Made by a program: the position numbers and the translations under genes
Assembly: GCF_025380365.1 (NCBI RefSeq)
Contig: NZ_JAOCQF010000002.1
Location: forward strand, 204,846 to 268,845
Origin: Albidovulum sediminis
GTDB taxonomy: Bacteria; Pseudomonadota; Alphaproteobacteria; Rhodobacterales; Rhodobacteraceae
Length of the DNA: 64,000 bases
Direction: 5' to 3'
Part shown: positions 15,973 through 27,027 of the stretch, piece after piece
How positions within the stretch are numbered: the first letter of the stretch is position 1
Layout of the letters: each line of letters opens with the position of its first letter
The notes under the pieces: model-generated
Told to the model about the DNA's origin: nothing
Databases searched by the model: none
What the model saw: the letters and a program-made list of their open reading frames with translations, nothing else

Positions 15973-16173
15973 ATGCAACTTTCAAGGATCATTCTTGGCC
16001 TGGCGCTGGTTTCCAGCCTTGCCGGATGTCTTCAGACCGACGGTGAGCGCGCGCTTGCCGGTGCGGCGGCCGGTGCGGTCGTGGCCGACGCGCTTGACAC
16101 CAACGTGGTCGCCGGCGCGGCCCTTGGCGGTCTGGCGGGCGCAACCTGCGACGACATGGGCGTCTGCTACTGA
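15973..16173 (+). CDS. 66-residue glycine-zipper lipoprotein
   Basis: The N-terminus is a clear lipoprotein signal with lipobox LAGC (Cys19). The mature part is a short Ala/Gly helix with small residues every fourth position (ALAGAAAGAVVADAL, then VVAGAALGGLAGA), the glycine-zipper pattern of SlyB- or osmotically inducible-type lipoproteins that insert in or lie on the outer membrane. It ends with a Cys-containing CDDMGVCY tail. CGGAGGCGGAG is a strong ribosome site. A terminator hairpin follows. The specific role is unknown. Confidence 0.75.
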   Translation: MQLSRIILGLALVSSLAGCLQTDGERALAGAAAGAVVADALDTNVVAGAALGGLAGATCDDMGVCY

Positions 16174-16204
16174 CAGAGCGAACCACGCCGTAAGCCGGCG
16201 GAAG

Positions 16205-16233
16205 GATGCGGGCCGGTCCGGCCGGCCCGCATC
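16205..16233. terminator. 12-bp stem bidirectional terminator
   Basis: GATGCGGGCCGG (16205-16216) pairs with CCGGCCCGCATC (16222-16233) around TCCGG, between the convergent lipoprotein and porin genes, followed by a short pyrimidine run. Confidence 0.75.
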
Positions 16234-16243
16234 GCGTCTTTCC

Positions 16244-17380
16244 TCAGAAGTTGAACTGGACGGAGGCCTGAAGGCGGCTCGCGTCCGCCGAAGTGCCGTC
16301 GAACAGCTCACGCTCGCCGTAGATGTATTCGAGCCCGGTGCGCACCTTGGCCGTCGGTTTCCAGAACAGGCTGGCGTGAACCGTGGTCAAGTTCTCGGTG
16401 TCGGTCGCGGCGGCGCCCACGTCGATGTCGCGGTAGCCATAGGCCAGGCCGACGTCGAACTTTTCGCCCAGTGCTTGCTTGATACCGACGGTGTAGCCCG
16501 TCGACTCGACGGCTTCGTCGCCGATGACATCGGTGCCGCCGAAGACGAAGTAGCTGCCGATGCCTTCACCAGTGGTGACCTGGGCGACGATCTGACCGCC
16601 ATCCCACGGGGTTACGGCGCCCGACAGGTTCACACCCCAGCCATCCACCGTTCCCGTGGCACCCGTCAGTTCGCGCGAGATCGCGGCCAGGCGGACATGG
16701 CCGCCTTCGAAGCCGTAGCGTGCCGCGGCGGTCACTGCGGGCCGTTCATCGCCGCCGAAGCCCTTTGCTTCGTCGGCGGCATCCTCTTCGATCGAGCCGG
16801 CGAGGCTGAAGCCGTTGCCGAAGTCGTAGGTGTAGCGCGCCTGGACCTTGCGTGCGAACGGAATGCCCGCAGGACCCTGGAAGTCGAAGGTGTCCGGATA
16901 GGCCTCGATCGGCATGAAGTTCGTCCAGGTCTGACCGACCAGGAACCCGTTCAATTGTCCGTAGGCGTGACGCAGGCGGAAGCCGCTGTCGCCGAAGAAG
17001 TCGCCTTCGACCTTGGTATTCAGAACGCCGAGGTCGGTTTCGGTAAAGGTCTCGAATCCAAGGCGGGTTTGCCGGGCGTGCGCCGTGAACTCGGAGCCGG
17101 TCTCGACGCCGGGCACGATCGAGGCGAGGCCGAAGATGGTGTCGCCAAGGTTGGTGTCGAAGTCCTGGATGAAGTCAGCCTTCGCATAGCCGTAGAAGCG
17201 CAGCCGGGTGTTCGGCGCGATCTTGAAGCCCTTGGTGCCGTCACCGTGGATGTCGGCCAGTTGCGCCTCCAGATCGGCGACGCGCTGTTCGAGCGTCTGG
17301 GCTGCAGCCGGGGCCGCGAGCCCGAGCGCCATGGCAACCGCCGTGGTCGCCGCTGCGCTCAATCTCATTCCGTTGGTCAT
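16244..17380 (-). CDS. DcaP-like outer membrane porin
   Basis: A 378-residue beta-barrel protein with a signal peptide (about 1-27, ending AAAAQ). A short coiled-coil helix (TLEQRVADLEAQLADI) follows, then FKIAPNTRLRFYGYAKADFIQDF and a final strand ending in Phe (VQFNF). This matches the trimeric DcaP family, which takes up dicarboxylates and other negatively charged solutes. Its place inside the propionate locus suggests, but does not prove, uptake of organic acids. AGGGGAG before the ATG at 17380 fixes the start. It is divergent from pccA. Confidence 0.85.
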   Translation of the reverse strand: MTNGMRLSAAATTAVAMALGLAAPAAAQTLEQRVADLEAQLADIHGDGTKGFKIAPNTRLRFYGYAKADFIQDFDTNLGDTIFGLASIVPGVETGSEFTAHARQTRLGFETFTETDLGVLNTKVEGDFFGDSGFRLRHAYGQLNGFLVGQTWTNFMPIEAYPDTFDFQGPAGIPFARKVQARYTYDFGNGFSLAGSIEEDAADEAKGFGGDERPAVTAAARYGFEGGHVRLAAISRELTGATGTVDGWGVNLSGAVTPWDGGQIVAQVTTGEGIGSYFVFGGTDVIGDEAVESTGYTVGIKQALGEKFDVGLAYGYRDIDVGAAATDTENLTTVHASLFWKPTAKVRTGLEYIYGERELFDGTSADASRLQASVQFNF

Positions 17381-17480
17381 GGTATACTCCCCTTTTCACA
17401 TCGTTGCAGATGCCCCCGCAGGAGAACCCTTAAGACGCGCGCGCGCGAGGGGGGGAGGGGTCACTATTCCATCGCGACGA

Positions 17481-17538
17481 TTGACGATTTGTCGTGGCAA
17501 ACACCTGTTTTCATGACGAAAATGTGCACGAAATGTGA
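17481..17538. promoter_or_regulatory. promoter region between porin and pccA
   Basis: This AT-richer block holds TTGACG (17481-17486), a small dyad ACGA-TTTG-TCGT, and a near-perfect direct repeat ACGAAAATGTG (17515-17525) and ACGAAATGTG (17529-17538). It lies 65-125 bases upstream of pccA. A convincing -10 was not found. Confidence 0.35.
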
Positions 17539-17604
17539 AGCCGCGGCGGGCCGCGGCAGACTTAAACGCGCCGCCTCACCGGCGGATCACGGAGGAAATC
17601 GTTG

Positions 17605-19605
17605 ATGTTCAAGAAGATCCTGATTGCCAACCGGGGCGAGATCGCCTGCCGCGTCATCAAGACCGCGCGCAAGATGGGCATCAAGACGGTCGCCGTCTAC
17701 TCGGACGCCGACCGCAATGCGCTGCATGTCAGGATGGCGGACGAGGCGGTTCACATCGGCCCGCCGCCCGCGAACCAGTCCTACATCGTCATCGACAAGA
17801 TCATGGACGCGATCCGCCAGACCGGCGCCGAGGCGGTTCACCCCGGATACGGCTTCCTGTCGGAGAACATGAAGTTCGCCGAGGCGCTCGAGAAAGAGGG
17901 CGTGGTCTTCGTCGGACCGCCGTCCCCGGCGATCGAGGCGATGGGCGACAAGATCACCTCCAAGAAGATCGCGATGGAGGCTGGCGTCTCCACCGTTCCG
18001 GGTTACATGGGCCTGATCGCCGACGCGGACGAGGCGGTGAAGATCAGCCGCCAGATCGGCTATCCGGTGATGATCAAGGCGAGCGCGGGCGGCGGCGGCA
18101 AGGGCATGCGCATCGCCTGGAGCGACGAGGAGGCGCGCGATGGCTTCCAGTCGTCGAAGAACGAAGCCGCGAGCAGCTTTGGCGATGACCGCATCTTCAT
18201 CGAGAAATTCGTCACCCAGCCGCGCCACATCGAGATTCAGGTGCTGGCCGACAAGCATGGCAACTGCGTCTACCTGCACGAACGCGAATGCTCGATCCAG
18301 CGGCGGAACCAGAAGGTGATCGAGGAGGCGCCCTCGCCGTTCCTGGACGAGGCCACGCGGAAAGCGATGGGCGAACAGGCCTGCGCGCTGGCGAAGGCGG
18401 TGGGCTACACCAGCGCCGGCACGGTGGAATTCATCGTCGACGGCAACCGCAACTTCTACTTCCTAGAGATGAACACCCGCCTTCAGGTCGAACACCCGGT
18501 GACCGAACTCATCACCGGCGTGGACCTGGTGGAGCAGATGATCCGCGTGGCGGGCGGCGAGCCCTTGCCGTTTGCGCAGAGCGACCTCAAGATCAACGGC
18601 TGGGCCATCGAAAGCCGCCTTTACGCCGAAGACCCCTACCGCAACTTCCTGCCTTCGATCGGGCGGCTGACCCGCTATCGCCCGCCGGTCGAGGCGGCGA
18701 CCGCGACCGGGGTCGTGCGAAACGATACCGGCGTCTACGAAGGTGGCGAGATCTCCATGTACTACGATCCGATGATCGCCAAGCTCTGCACCTGGGCGCC
18801 GACGCGGGGCGAGGCCATCGAGGGGATGCGCAACGCGCTCGACACCTTCGAGGTCGAGGGGATCGGCCACAACCTGCCCTTCTGCTCCGCCGTGATGGAC
18901 CATCCGCGCTTCGTCGAGGGGGCGATGACCACCGCTTTCATCGCCGAGGAATTCCCCGAGGGGTTCAACGGCGTGCGGCTTTCCGAGGGGCGACTGCGCA
19001 AGGTCGCGGCCTGCGCCGCAGCGATGAACCGGGTGGCCGAGATCCGCCGCACCCGGATCAGCGGGCGGCTTGGCAACCACGAACGCCATGTCGGCGACGA
19101 CTGGGTGGTGGCGATCCAGGGCGAGGAGATCACGGTCAGGGTGGCCGCGGACCGGGACGGCGCGACGGTGCATTTCGCCGATGGCGCGGCGCATCGCGTC
19201 ACCTCGGACTGGACGCCGGGCCAGTCGCTCGCGCGGCTGGAGGTCGATGGCGAGCCGGTCGTGCTCAAGGTCGACAAGATCCCCGCGGGCCAGCGCATCC
19301 GCACCCGCGGCGCGGACCTGAAGGTCTATGTCCGCACCCCGCGGCAGGCCGAACTCGCCCGCCTGATGCCCGAAAAGCTGCCGCCCGACACGTCGAGGTT
19401 CCTGCTTTGCCCGATGCCCGGCCTTGTCGTGAAGATCAGCGTCGAGGAAGGCCAGGAGGTGCAGGAAGGCCAGGCGCTGGCCACGGTCGAGGCGATGAAG
19501 ATGGAGAACATCCTGCGCGCCGAACGCAAGGGCGTGGTGAAGAAGATCAACGCGAGCGCGGGCGCGAGCCTCAAGGTCGACGACGTGATCATGGAGTTCG
19601 AATGA
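17605..19605 (+). CDS. pccA: propionyl-CoA carboxylase alpha subunit (biotin-carrying)
   Basis: The 666-residue biotin carboxylase plus carrier subunit. It carboxylates its own biotin with ATP and bicarbonate and passes the CO2 to PccB. The N-terminal biotin carboxylase domain (1-445) has the Gly-rich ATP loop KASAGGGGKGMR and the catalytic region EMNTRLQVEHPVTE. A linker BT domain follows, and the C-terminal biotinyl domain carries EAMKMEN with the biotin Lys near residue 631. ATG at 17605 has GGAGG nine bases upstream; a TTG directly before it is less likely. Its stop overlaps the next gene by ATGA. Confidence 0.97.
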   Translation: MFKKILIANRGEIACRVIKTARKMGIKTVAVYSDADRNALHVRMADEAVHIGPPPANQSYIVIDKIMDAIRQTGAEAVHPGYGFLSENMKFAEALEKEGVVFVGPPSPAIEAMGDKITSKKIAMEAGVSTVPGYMGLIADADEAVKISRQIGYPVMIKASAGGGGKGMRIAWSDEEARDGFQSSKNEAASSFGDDRIFIEKFVTQPRHIEIQVLADKHGNCVYLHERECSIQRRNQKVIEEAPSPFLDEATRKAMGEQACALAKAVGYTSAGTVEFIVDGNRNFYFLEMNTRLQVEHPVTELITGVDLVEQMIRVAGGEPLPFAQSDLKINGWAIESRLYAEDPYRNFLPSIGRLTRYRPPVEAATATGVVRNDTGVYEGGEISMYYDPMIAKLCTWAPTRGEAIEGMRNALDTFEVEGIGHNLPFCSAVMDHPRFVEGAMTTAFIAEEFPEGFNGVRLSEGRLRKVAACAAAMNRVAEIRRTRISGRLGNHERHVGDDWVVAIQGEEITVRVAADRDGATVHFADGAAHRVTSDWTPGQSLARLEVDGEPVVLKVDKIPAGQRIRTRGADLKVYVRTPRQAELARLMPEKLPPDTSRFLLCPMPGLVVKISVEEGQEVQEGQALATVEAMKMENILRAERKGVVKKINASAGASLKVDDVIMEFE

Positions 19606-21128
19606 TGGATGCCGCCGCCCGCAAGCTGCCCGCGATCTGCGCGCTGTCAGCGGCGGGTGGCTTCCTGCTGTGGCAGGTACTGGCCTTCGTTCGGGCGGGC
19701 GTCTTCGAATACCCGCTCGACGATGTCTATATCCACCTCGCCATGGCTGAAGGCATCATGGGCGGGACCTACGGGATCAACCCCGGTGAGCCTGCCTCGG
19801 CCGCATCATCGGTGCTTTACCCCCTGCTGCTGCTGCCGTTTCCCGGGACCGCGGTGCAGCGGATGCTGCCGCTTGTATGGAACTTCGCCGCATTGCTCGC
19901 GCTCGCGGGTCTTTTCGGCGGGCTGATCGCGCGCAGCGGTGTTTCGCGCGGTTGGGCGCTCTACCTGGCCCTGATCGCGCCTTTCGCGCTCAACATGCCC
20001 GGGGTCGCCGCACTGGGGATGGAGCACAGCCTGCACGCGCTGGCGACACTCGTGCTGCTCATCGGCCTCTGGCGCTTCCTGCAGACCGGAGAGATCGGCG
20101 CCGCGCTGGTTCTCGGGGCCGTTCTGGGCCCGATGTTCCGGTTCGAGGGCATGGCATTTTCGCTTCTGGCGGCGGCGGTGGTCTTTCTCGGCGGGCGGCG
20201 GCGTGCCGGGATCCTCATCGCGCTGGGGGTCGTGATCCCGCAGGTTCTGTTTGCCGCCTTCCTGGTGGTGCAGGGGCTGGACCCGGTGCCAAGTTCCGTG
20301 CTGGCCAAATTCGGTGGCCGGCGGGGCGGGTTCAATCCAGCCACACGGTTCATGGCGAATGCGCTTGAGACGGGGGGGGCGGCGATCTTTTCTGCCTTCT
20401 TGCTGACGGGTCTGGTCCAGGTGATGCCATGGGTTCGGGCGCACGATCGGCTGCCGGCGATCATGGCAACGGTCTGGATCGCGGTGGCAACGCATCTGTT
20501 CCTTGGCACGGTCGGATGGCTGGGGCGGTATGAGCATTACCTGATGGTGATGCTTGGGGCGGTTCTGGTTCTGGCGATGCCGCATGTCGGCCGTGCCGGC
20601 CGCGTCGTGGTGATGGCGGCGGCGCTCTGCGCGGCGGTCTATTACACCTACATCGCCGTGGCGAGCTACACCTGGAACCCGCGCGCGATCCACCTCCAGC
20701 AGGCCCAGATGGCGCGCCTGGTCGATGAACTTCCGCGGGAGCCGGTGGCCGTCCATGACATTGGCTGGGTCGCCTGGGCGCGCGATGCCCAGGTGCTTGA
20801 CCTGTGGGGGCTGGCCTCGGCCGAGGCGCGCCGTGCCCGGATGGGCGCAAAGGACGGACAGCCGGAGCCGGAATGGGCCGCAAGGCTGATCCGGGCGCAC
20901 GGCATTCGCTATGCGATGATCTACGACGACTGGATCGATGACGGGATCGGCCACGACTGGATCCGGGTGGCCGAAGTGGAAATGACCAATCCCAGGGGGA
21001 AGATCGGCGGCTATCGGGTTTCGGTCTACGCGACCGACCCCGGCTTTGCGCCGGACCTGCGCGCGGCGATCGAACGCTTTCGCGCCGGCATGCCCGAAGG
21101 CGTCCTGGTGCGGAACGTGGGCGGATGA
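19602..21128 (+). CDS. GT-C-like polytopic membrane protein
   Basis: A 508-residue protein with about ten to twelve hydrophobic segments in residues 8-370 and a soluble C-terminal part of about 140 residues. In the first external loop [17 protein letters not shown] carries an acidic pair, the usual catalytic or metal site of GT-C glycosyltransferases, and the C-terminal soluble region fits the same layout. It probably transfers a sugar from a lipid carrier, but acceptor and donor cannot be read. The ATG overlaps the pccA stop (ATGA), and the next gene follows within 70 bases, so it is translated as part of the pccA-mcm operon. Confidence 0.55.
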   Translation: MMDAAARKLPAICALSAAGGFLLWQVLAFVRAGVFEYPLDDVYIHLAMAEGIMGGTYGINPGEPASAASSVLYPLLLLPFPGTAVQRMLPLVWNFAALLALAGLFGGLIARSGVSRGWALYLALIAPFALNMPGVAALGMEHSLHALATLVLLIGLWRFLQTGEIGAALVLGAVLGPMFRFEGMAFSLLAAAVVFLGGRRRAGILIALGVVIPQVLFAAFLVVQGLDPVPSSVLAKFGGRRGGFNPATRFMANALETGGAAIFSAFLLTGLVQVMPWVRAHDRLPAIMATVWIAVATHLFLGTVGWLGRYEHYLMVMLGAVLVLAMPHVGRAGRVVVMAAALCAAVYYTYIAVASYTWNPRAIHLQQAQMARLVDELPREPVAVHDIGWVAWARDAQVLDLWGLASAEARRARMGAKDGQPEPEWAARLIRAHGIRYAMIYDDWIDDGIGHDWIRVAEVEMTNPRGKIGGYRVSVYATDPGFAPDLRAAIERFRAGMPEGVLVRNVGG

Positions 21129-21193
21129 CGCCTTCCCCCGGGGCTGAAACGAAGATGGGCCGGACGGCCCGGACGATGCGAAGGAATGACCAG

Positions 21194-23338
<2,145 letters not shown>

Positions 23339-23429
23339 GGCCTGAGCCCATGTTGACCTGTGTCATGGTGCCGCGCCGGGGTGCGGGGGGATAAGTCAGG
23401 GGGCCTGCATTCGTTCGGGAGAGGTCGCG

Positions 23430-24476
23430 ATGCAAAGGACAGTGTTGGGTTTTGCCCTGACAGTCGCCTTGACGGGCGCCGCTGCGCGTGCCGACGATCT
23501 GCGCGACGCGGCCATGTTCCTGTTCGCGCCCCTGCCGTCGACGACCCCCGCGGTCGCGGACAACCCGATCACCCGCGCCAAGATCGACCTTGGCAAGGCG
23601 CTGTTCTTCGATCCCCGGCTGTCCGCCTCAGGCGTCTTCTCGTGCAGTTCGTGCCACAATCTTGCGACGGGCGGTGACGACAACATCGAGACCTCGATCG
23701 GGCACGGCTGGCAGAAGGGGCCGCGCAACACGCCGACGGTCCTGAACTCGGTCCTGAACGAGGCGCAGTTCTGGGACGGCCGGGCCGAGGATCTGAAGGC
23801 ACAGGCCAAGACGCCCGTGCAGGCGGGCGGGCAGATGGCCAACACGCCCGAAAATGTCGTCACGACCCTGCGCTCCATGCCGGCCTACGTGGAATGGTTC
23901 AGGGGGGCGTTTCCCGACGACGCCGACCCGGTCAGCTTCGACAACATGGCAAGGGCGCTTGAAGCCTTCGAGGCGACGCTGATCACGCCCGCCCCCTTCG
24001 ACGCGTGGCTGAACGGTGACGAAGGGGCGCTTTCGGCCGATGCCAGGGCGGGATTGACCCTGTTCATCGAGAAGGGATGCGCGTCCTGCCACAAGGGCGT
24101 CAATGTCGGGGGGCACGGCTACTATCCCTTCGGACTGGTGGAAAACCCCGGTGCGGATCTTCTGCCGGCCGGCGACAAGGGCCGCTTTGCCGTCACCTCG
24201 ACGGCGATCGACGAATACTTCTTCCGCGCCGCCCCCCTGCGCAACATCGCGGTGACGGCGCCCTACTTCCACTCCGGCAAGGTCTGGGATCTGAAGGTCG
24301 CGGTGGAGATCATGGCCGAGTCGCAACTGGGCGAGGAGCTGAAGGGGCGGGAAGCGCAGCAGATCGTCGCCTTCCTGGAAAGCCTGACCGGCACCCTGCC
24401 GCCGGTCGCGGTGCCGGTTCTCCCGGCCGAGACATCAGCGACGCCAAGGCCGACCGCCGAGGTCATGGGCAAATAG
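23430..24476 (+). CDS. di-haem cytochrome c peroxidase (CcpA/MauG family)
   Basis: A 348-residue periplasmic protein with a signal peptide (about 1-21, ending AARA). Two haem c sites, CSSCH (about residue 71) and CASCH (about residue 216), mark the bacterial di-haem peroxidase family. One high-potential and one low-potential haem reduce hydrogen peroxide with electrons from small c-type cytochromes. The Trp/Met bridge residues were not mapped with certainty, so a MauG-like oxidase role cannot be excluded. It stands alone 91 bases after mcm, with a hairpin downstream. Confidence 0.9.
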   Translation: MQRTVLGFALTVALTGAAARADDLRDAAMFLFAPLPSTTPAVADNPITRAKIDLGKALFFDPRLSASGVFSCSSCHNLATGGDDNIETSIGHGWQKGPRNTPTVLNSVLNEAQFWDGRAEDLKAQAKTPVQAGGQMANTPENVVTTLRSMPAYVEWFRGAFPDDADPVSFDNMARALEAFEATLITPAPFDAWLNGDEGALSADARAGLTLFIEKGCASCHKGVNVGGHGYYPFGLVENPGADLLPAGDKGRFAVTSTAIDEYFFRAAPLRNIAVTAPYFHSGKVWDLKVAVEIMAESQLGEELKGREAQQIVAFLESLTGTLPPVAVPVLPAETSATPRPTAEVMGK

Positions 24477-24482
24477 GATGGT

Positions 24483-24510
24483 GCGGCGGCCGGCTTGGCA
24501 CGGCCGCCGC
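24483..24510. terminator. hairpin between convergent ccp and nhaA
   Basis: GCGGCGGCCG (24483-24492) pairs perfectly with CGGCCGCCGC (24501-24510) around an eight-base loop in the 39-base convergent gap. Confidence 0.7.
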
Positions 24511-24515
24511 CCGCT

Positions 24516-25700
24516 TCATGCCGGCTCGGCGGCGTCAGCCCGTGCCGATGACGCCATCCGCAGCACCGTATAGCCAAGAACCGCGGAAATGGCAGAAGCG
24601 GTCAACACGCCGATGCGGACGGCGTTCATCTGGGTGATGTCGTCGAAGCTCAAGCCTCCGATGAATAGCGACATGGTAAATCCGATGCCGGCGAGGCAGG
24701 ACAGGCCGTAGACATGCGCCCAGCCTACCCCATGGGGAAGGCGCGCCCAGTTCGCCCGCACCAGAAGCCAGGTCATGCCGAAGACGCCCAGTTGCTTGCC
24801 GATGATGAGGCCGGCCGCGATGCCGAGCGGCAGGGGCTGGAACAGGTCGGTCAGGCTGAGCCCCTGAAGCAGGACGCCGGCGTTGGCGAAGGCGAAGATC
24901 GGCACGATCAGGAAGTTGACGTAGGGCGTCAGCGCATGTTCGAGCGCGTGCAGGGGCGACTTGCCATAGCGGTCCTTGAGCGGAATGAAGAACGCGGCCA
25001 CCACACCTGCCAGCGTCGCATGCACCCCGGACTTGAGCACCAGCACCCAGAGCAGCGTCGCCAGCAGGACGAAGGGGGCGATCCGGTGCACGCCCGCGCG
25101 GTTCAGCGCGAAAAGCAGCGCCAGAGGCACGAGCGCCCAGGCCAGATAGTCCACATGAAGTTCGCGCGTGTAGAAGAGCGCGATGATGATGATCGCGCCA
25201 AGGTCGTCGAGGATGGCGAGCGTCAGCAGGAAGATCTTGAGACTGACCGGCGCGCGCTTGCCGACAAGCGCCAGCACGCCCACCGCGAAGGCGATGTCCG
25301 TCGCGGCGGGAATGGCCCATCCGCCCGCCGTCAGGGGATCGGTGGCGTTGAAGGCCAGGTAGATGAGTGCGGGCACGACCATCCCGCCGACCGCAGCGGC
25401 CCCGGGCAACATCACGTCGCGGGGGTTCTTCAGCTTGCCCTCGACCATCTCGCGCTTCAGTTCCAGACCGATGAGGAAGAAGAAGATCGCCATCAGGCCG
25501 TCGTTGATCCACAGGATCAGCGGCTTGGACAGGCCCTGGCCGTCGAGAAGGATCGAGAATGTCCTTTCCAGTCCCGCGTAATAGCCGGCGCTGAAGGCCG
25601 AGTTGGCCGCGTAAAGCGCCAGAATCGCCGACGCCATCAGAAGCACGCCGGGTGCTGCGTCGTGGCGATAGAATCGGTGCAGGGCATTGACCAGAGGCAT
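24516..25700 (-). CDS. nhaA: Na+/H+ antiporter NhaA
   Basis: A 394-residue, roughly twelve-helix inner membrane antiporter that exports Na+ (or Li+) in exchange for two protons and keeps internal pH near neutral. The transport site reads LAILDDLGAIIIIALFY, with the adjacent Asp pair equivalent to Asp163/Asp164 of E. coli NhaA. PAATDIAFAVGVLAL and SLFIGGLSF are further family blocks. Common in marine and salt-exposed bacteria. It is divergent from the VOC gene, which leaves 194 bases for both promoters. Confidence 0.95.
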   Translation of the reverse strand: MPLVNALHRFYRHDAAPGVLLMASAILALYAANSAFSAGYYAGLERTFSILLDGQGLSKPLILWINDGLMAIFFFLIGLELKREMVEGKLKNPRDVMLPGAAAVGGMVVPALIYLAFNATDPLTAGGWAIPAATDIAFAVGVLALVGKRAPVSLKIFLLTLAILDDLGAIIIIALFYTRELHVDYLAWALVPLALLFALNRAGVHRIAPFVLLATLLWVLVLKSGVHATLAGVVAAFFIPLKDRYGKSPLHALEHALTPYVNFLIVPIFAFANAGVLLQGLSLTDLFQPLPLGIAAGLIIGKQLGVFGMTWLLVRANWARLPHGVGWAHVYGLSCLAGIGFTMSLFIGGLSFDDITQMNAVRIGVLTASAISAVLGYTVLRMASSARADAAEPA

Positions 25701-25894
25701 GAATCTTCCTGTCCTTTTTCGTGTTCGGTCTGAAATGGGGCAAAGTGGCGGTGTTTCAACACGCCGGATCGCCGGCCGGGTCGTTTTCTGAGCGCATTTC
25801 CGGCAAACGGAGCGTCCTTTCCGAACCGACGGCTTGGCGGGTCTTGCGAAGATCCTTGCGGGTGTGGATGCTCCGTCGCCAGACGGAGGAAGGT

Positions 25895-26503
25895 ATGCTG
25901 GAGCTTGACCATATCGCGGTCGCAGGTGCGACGCTGGAGGAGGCTGCCCGGCATGTCGAGTCTGCGCTGGGCTGCGCGCTTGGCCCGGGCGGTCGGCATG
26001 ATCACATGGGCACGCACAATCGCCTTCTGGGACTGGGGCCGGACATCTACCTGGAGGCGATCGCGGTCGATCCTTCGGCCCCCCGGCCTGCCTGGCCGCG
26101 CTGGTTCCGGCTTGACGAATTCGAAGGCAGGCCGCGGCTGACGAACTGGATTGTCAGGACCGGCGACCTCGACGCGGCCCTGGCCGCGGCTCCGGAAGGC
26201 GCGGGCGTGGCCACCGCGCTGGCGCGCGGTGATTTCCGCTGGCGCATGGGCATACCCGCCGATGGCCGCCTGCCCTTCGATGACGCCCATCCCGCGCTGA
26301 TCGAATGGCAGGGCGGGCTAAAGCCGCAGGACCGGCTGGCGGACGTGGGTATCCGGCTGGAACGGCTCGAGGTGGCGCACCCGAACGCCGACGCGCTTCG
26401 CGACGCCCTGCCGCTTTACGATCCTCGCGTTGTCATCGTCGCCGGGTCCCCCGCGATGCGCGCGACCTTTGCGACGCCGCACGGGAAGAGGTGCCTGGAA
26501 TGA
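25895..26503 (+). CDS. VOC-type glyoxalase-like protein
   Basis: A 202-residue soluble protein with the beta-alpha-beta3 start of the vicinal-oxygen-chelate superfamily (MLELDHIAVAGATLEEAARHVESALG) and an internal second module, most like the glyoxalase-like PF13468 group. The His at residue 6 and Glu in YLEAIAV are plausible metal ligands. Substrate is unknown. ACGGAGGAAGGT sits just before the ATG at 25895; the open frame extends upstream without homology. Its stop overlaps the next start (ATGA), so it is coupled to the GNAT gene. Confidence 0.8.
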   Translation: MLELDHIAVAGATLEEAARHVESALGCALGPGGRHDHMGTHNRLLGLGPDIYLEAIAVDPSAPRPAWPRWFRLDEFEGRPRLTNWIVRTGDLDAALAAAPEGAGVATALARGDFRWRMGIPADGRLPFDDAHPALIEWQGGLKPQDRLADVGIRLERLEVAHPNADALRDALPLYDPRVVIVAGSPAMRATFATPHGKRCLE

Positions 26504-26988
26504 CCGTACGGCCGGCCGGCGATGCCGATCTCGACCCGATCCTTGCGCTCTGGAACGGGTTTATCCGCGACACGACCGTCACCTTCACGAGCGAGGAGAA
26601 GACGGCCGCCGGTCTTGCCGCGATGATCGCGGAGCGTCGCGCGGCAGGGCGGGAGTTTCTGGTGGCGGAGGCGGACGGAGATTTCGCCGGATTCGCCACC
26701 TACGCGCAGTTCCGGGGCGGCAACGGCTATGCCCATGCGATGGAGCATTCGATCATGCTCGCGCCCCGCGCGCGCGGGCGGGGGATCGGGCGTAGCCTGA
26801 TGCGGGCGATCGAGGATCACGCCCGCGCGGGGGGCGCGCACACGCTGTTTGCCGGGGTCTCCGGCGAAAACCCGGCGGGCGTGGATTTTCACGATCGTCT
26901 GGGTTTCGCGACCATCGTCCGCATCCCCGAGGTCGGGCGCAAGTTCGATCGCTGGCTTGACCTTGTCCTGATGATGAAGCGGCTTTGA
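26500..26988 (+). CDS. GNAT family N-acetyltransferase
   Basis: A 162-residue acetyltransferase with the acetyl-CoA pyrophosphate loop RARGRGIGRSLM (about 97-108), motif B around AHTLFAGVSGENPAGVDFHDRLGF, and the VTFTSEEKT start segment. This arrangement is that of the phosphinothricin/methionine-sulfoximine acetyltransferase (PAT/MddA) branch, which acetylates amino groups of small molecules. The exact substrate is not determined. It is translationally coupled to the VOC gene upstream. Confidence 0.85.
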   Translation: MTVRPAGDADLDPILALWNGFIRDTTVTFTSEEKTAAGLAAMIAERRAAGREFLVAEADGDFAGFATYAQFRGGNGYAHAMEHSIMLAPRARGRGIGRSLMRAIEDHARAGGAHTLFAGVSGENPAGVDFHDRLGFATIVRIPEVGRKFDRWLDLVLMMKRL

Positions 26989-27027
26989 CGCACTGACATT
27001 TCGCCGCGCTGCGGCTAAGGTGATGCC

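Noticed and set aside
18288-19601. Long alternative frame inside pccA fused to the membrane protein gene
   Set aside because: It is out of frame with the clear biotin carboxylase and has shadow composition. The membrane protein starts at 19602 with an ATGA overlap.
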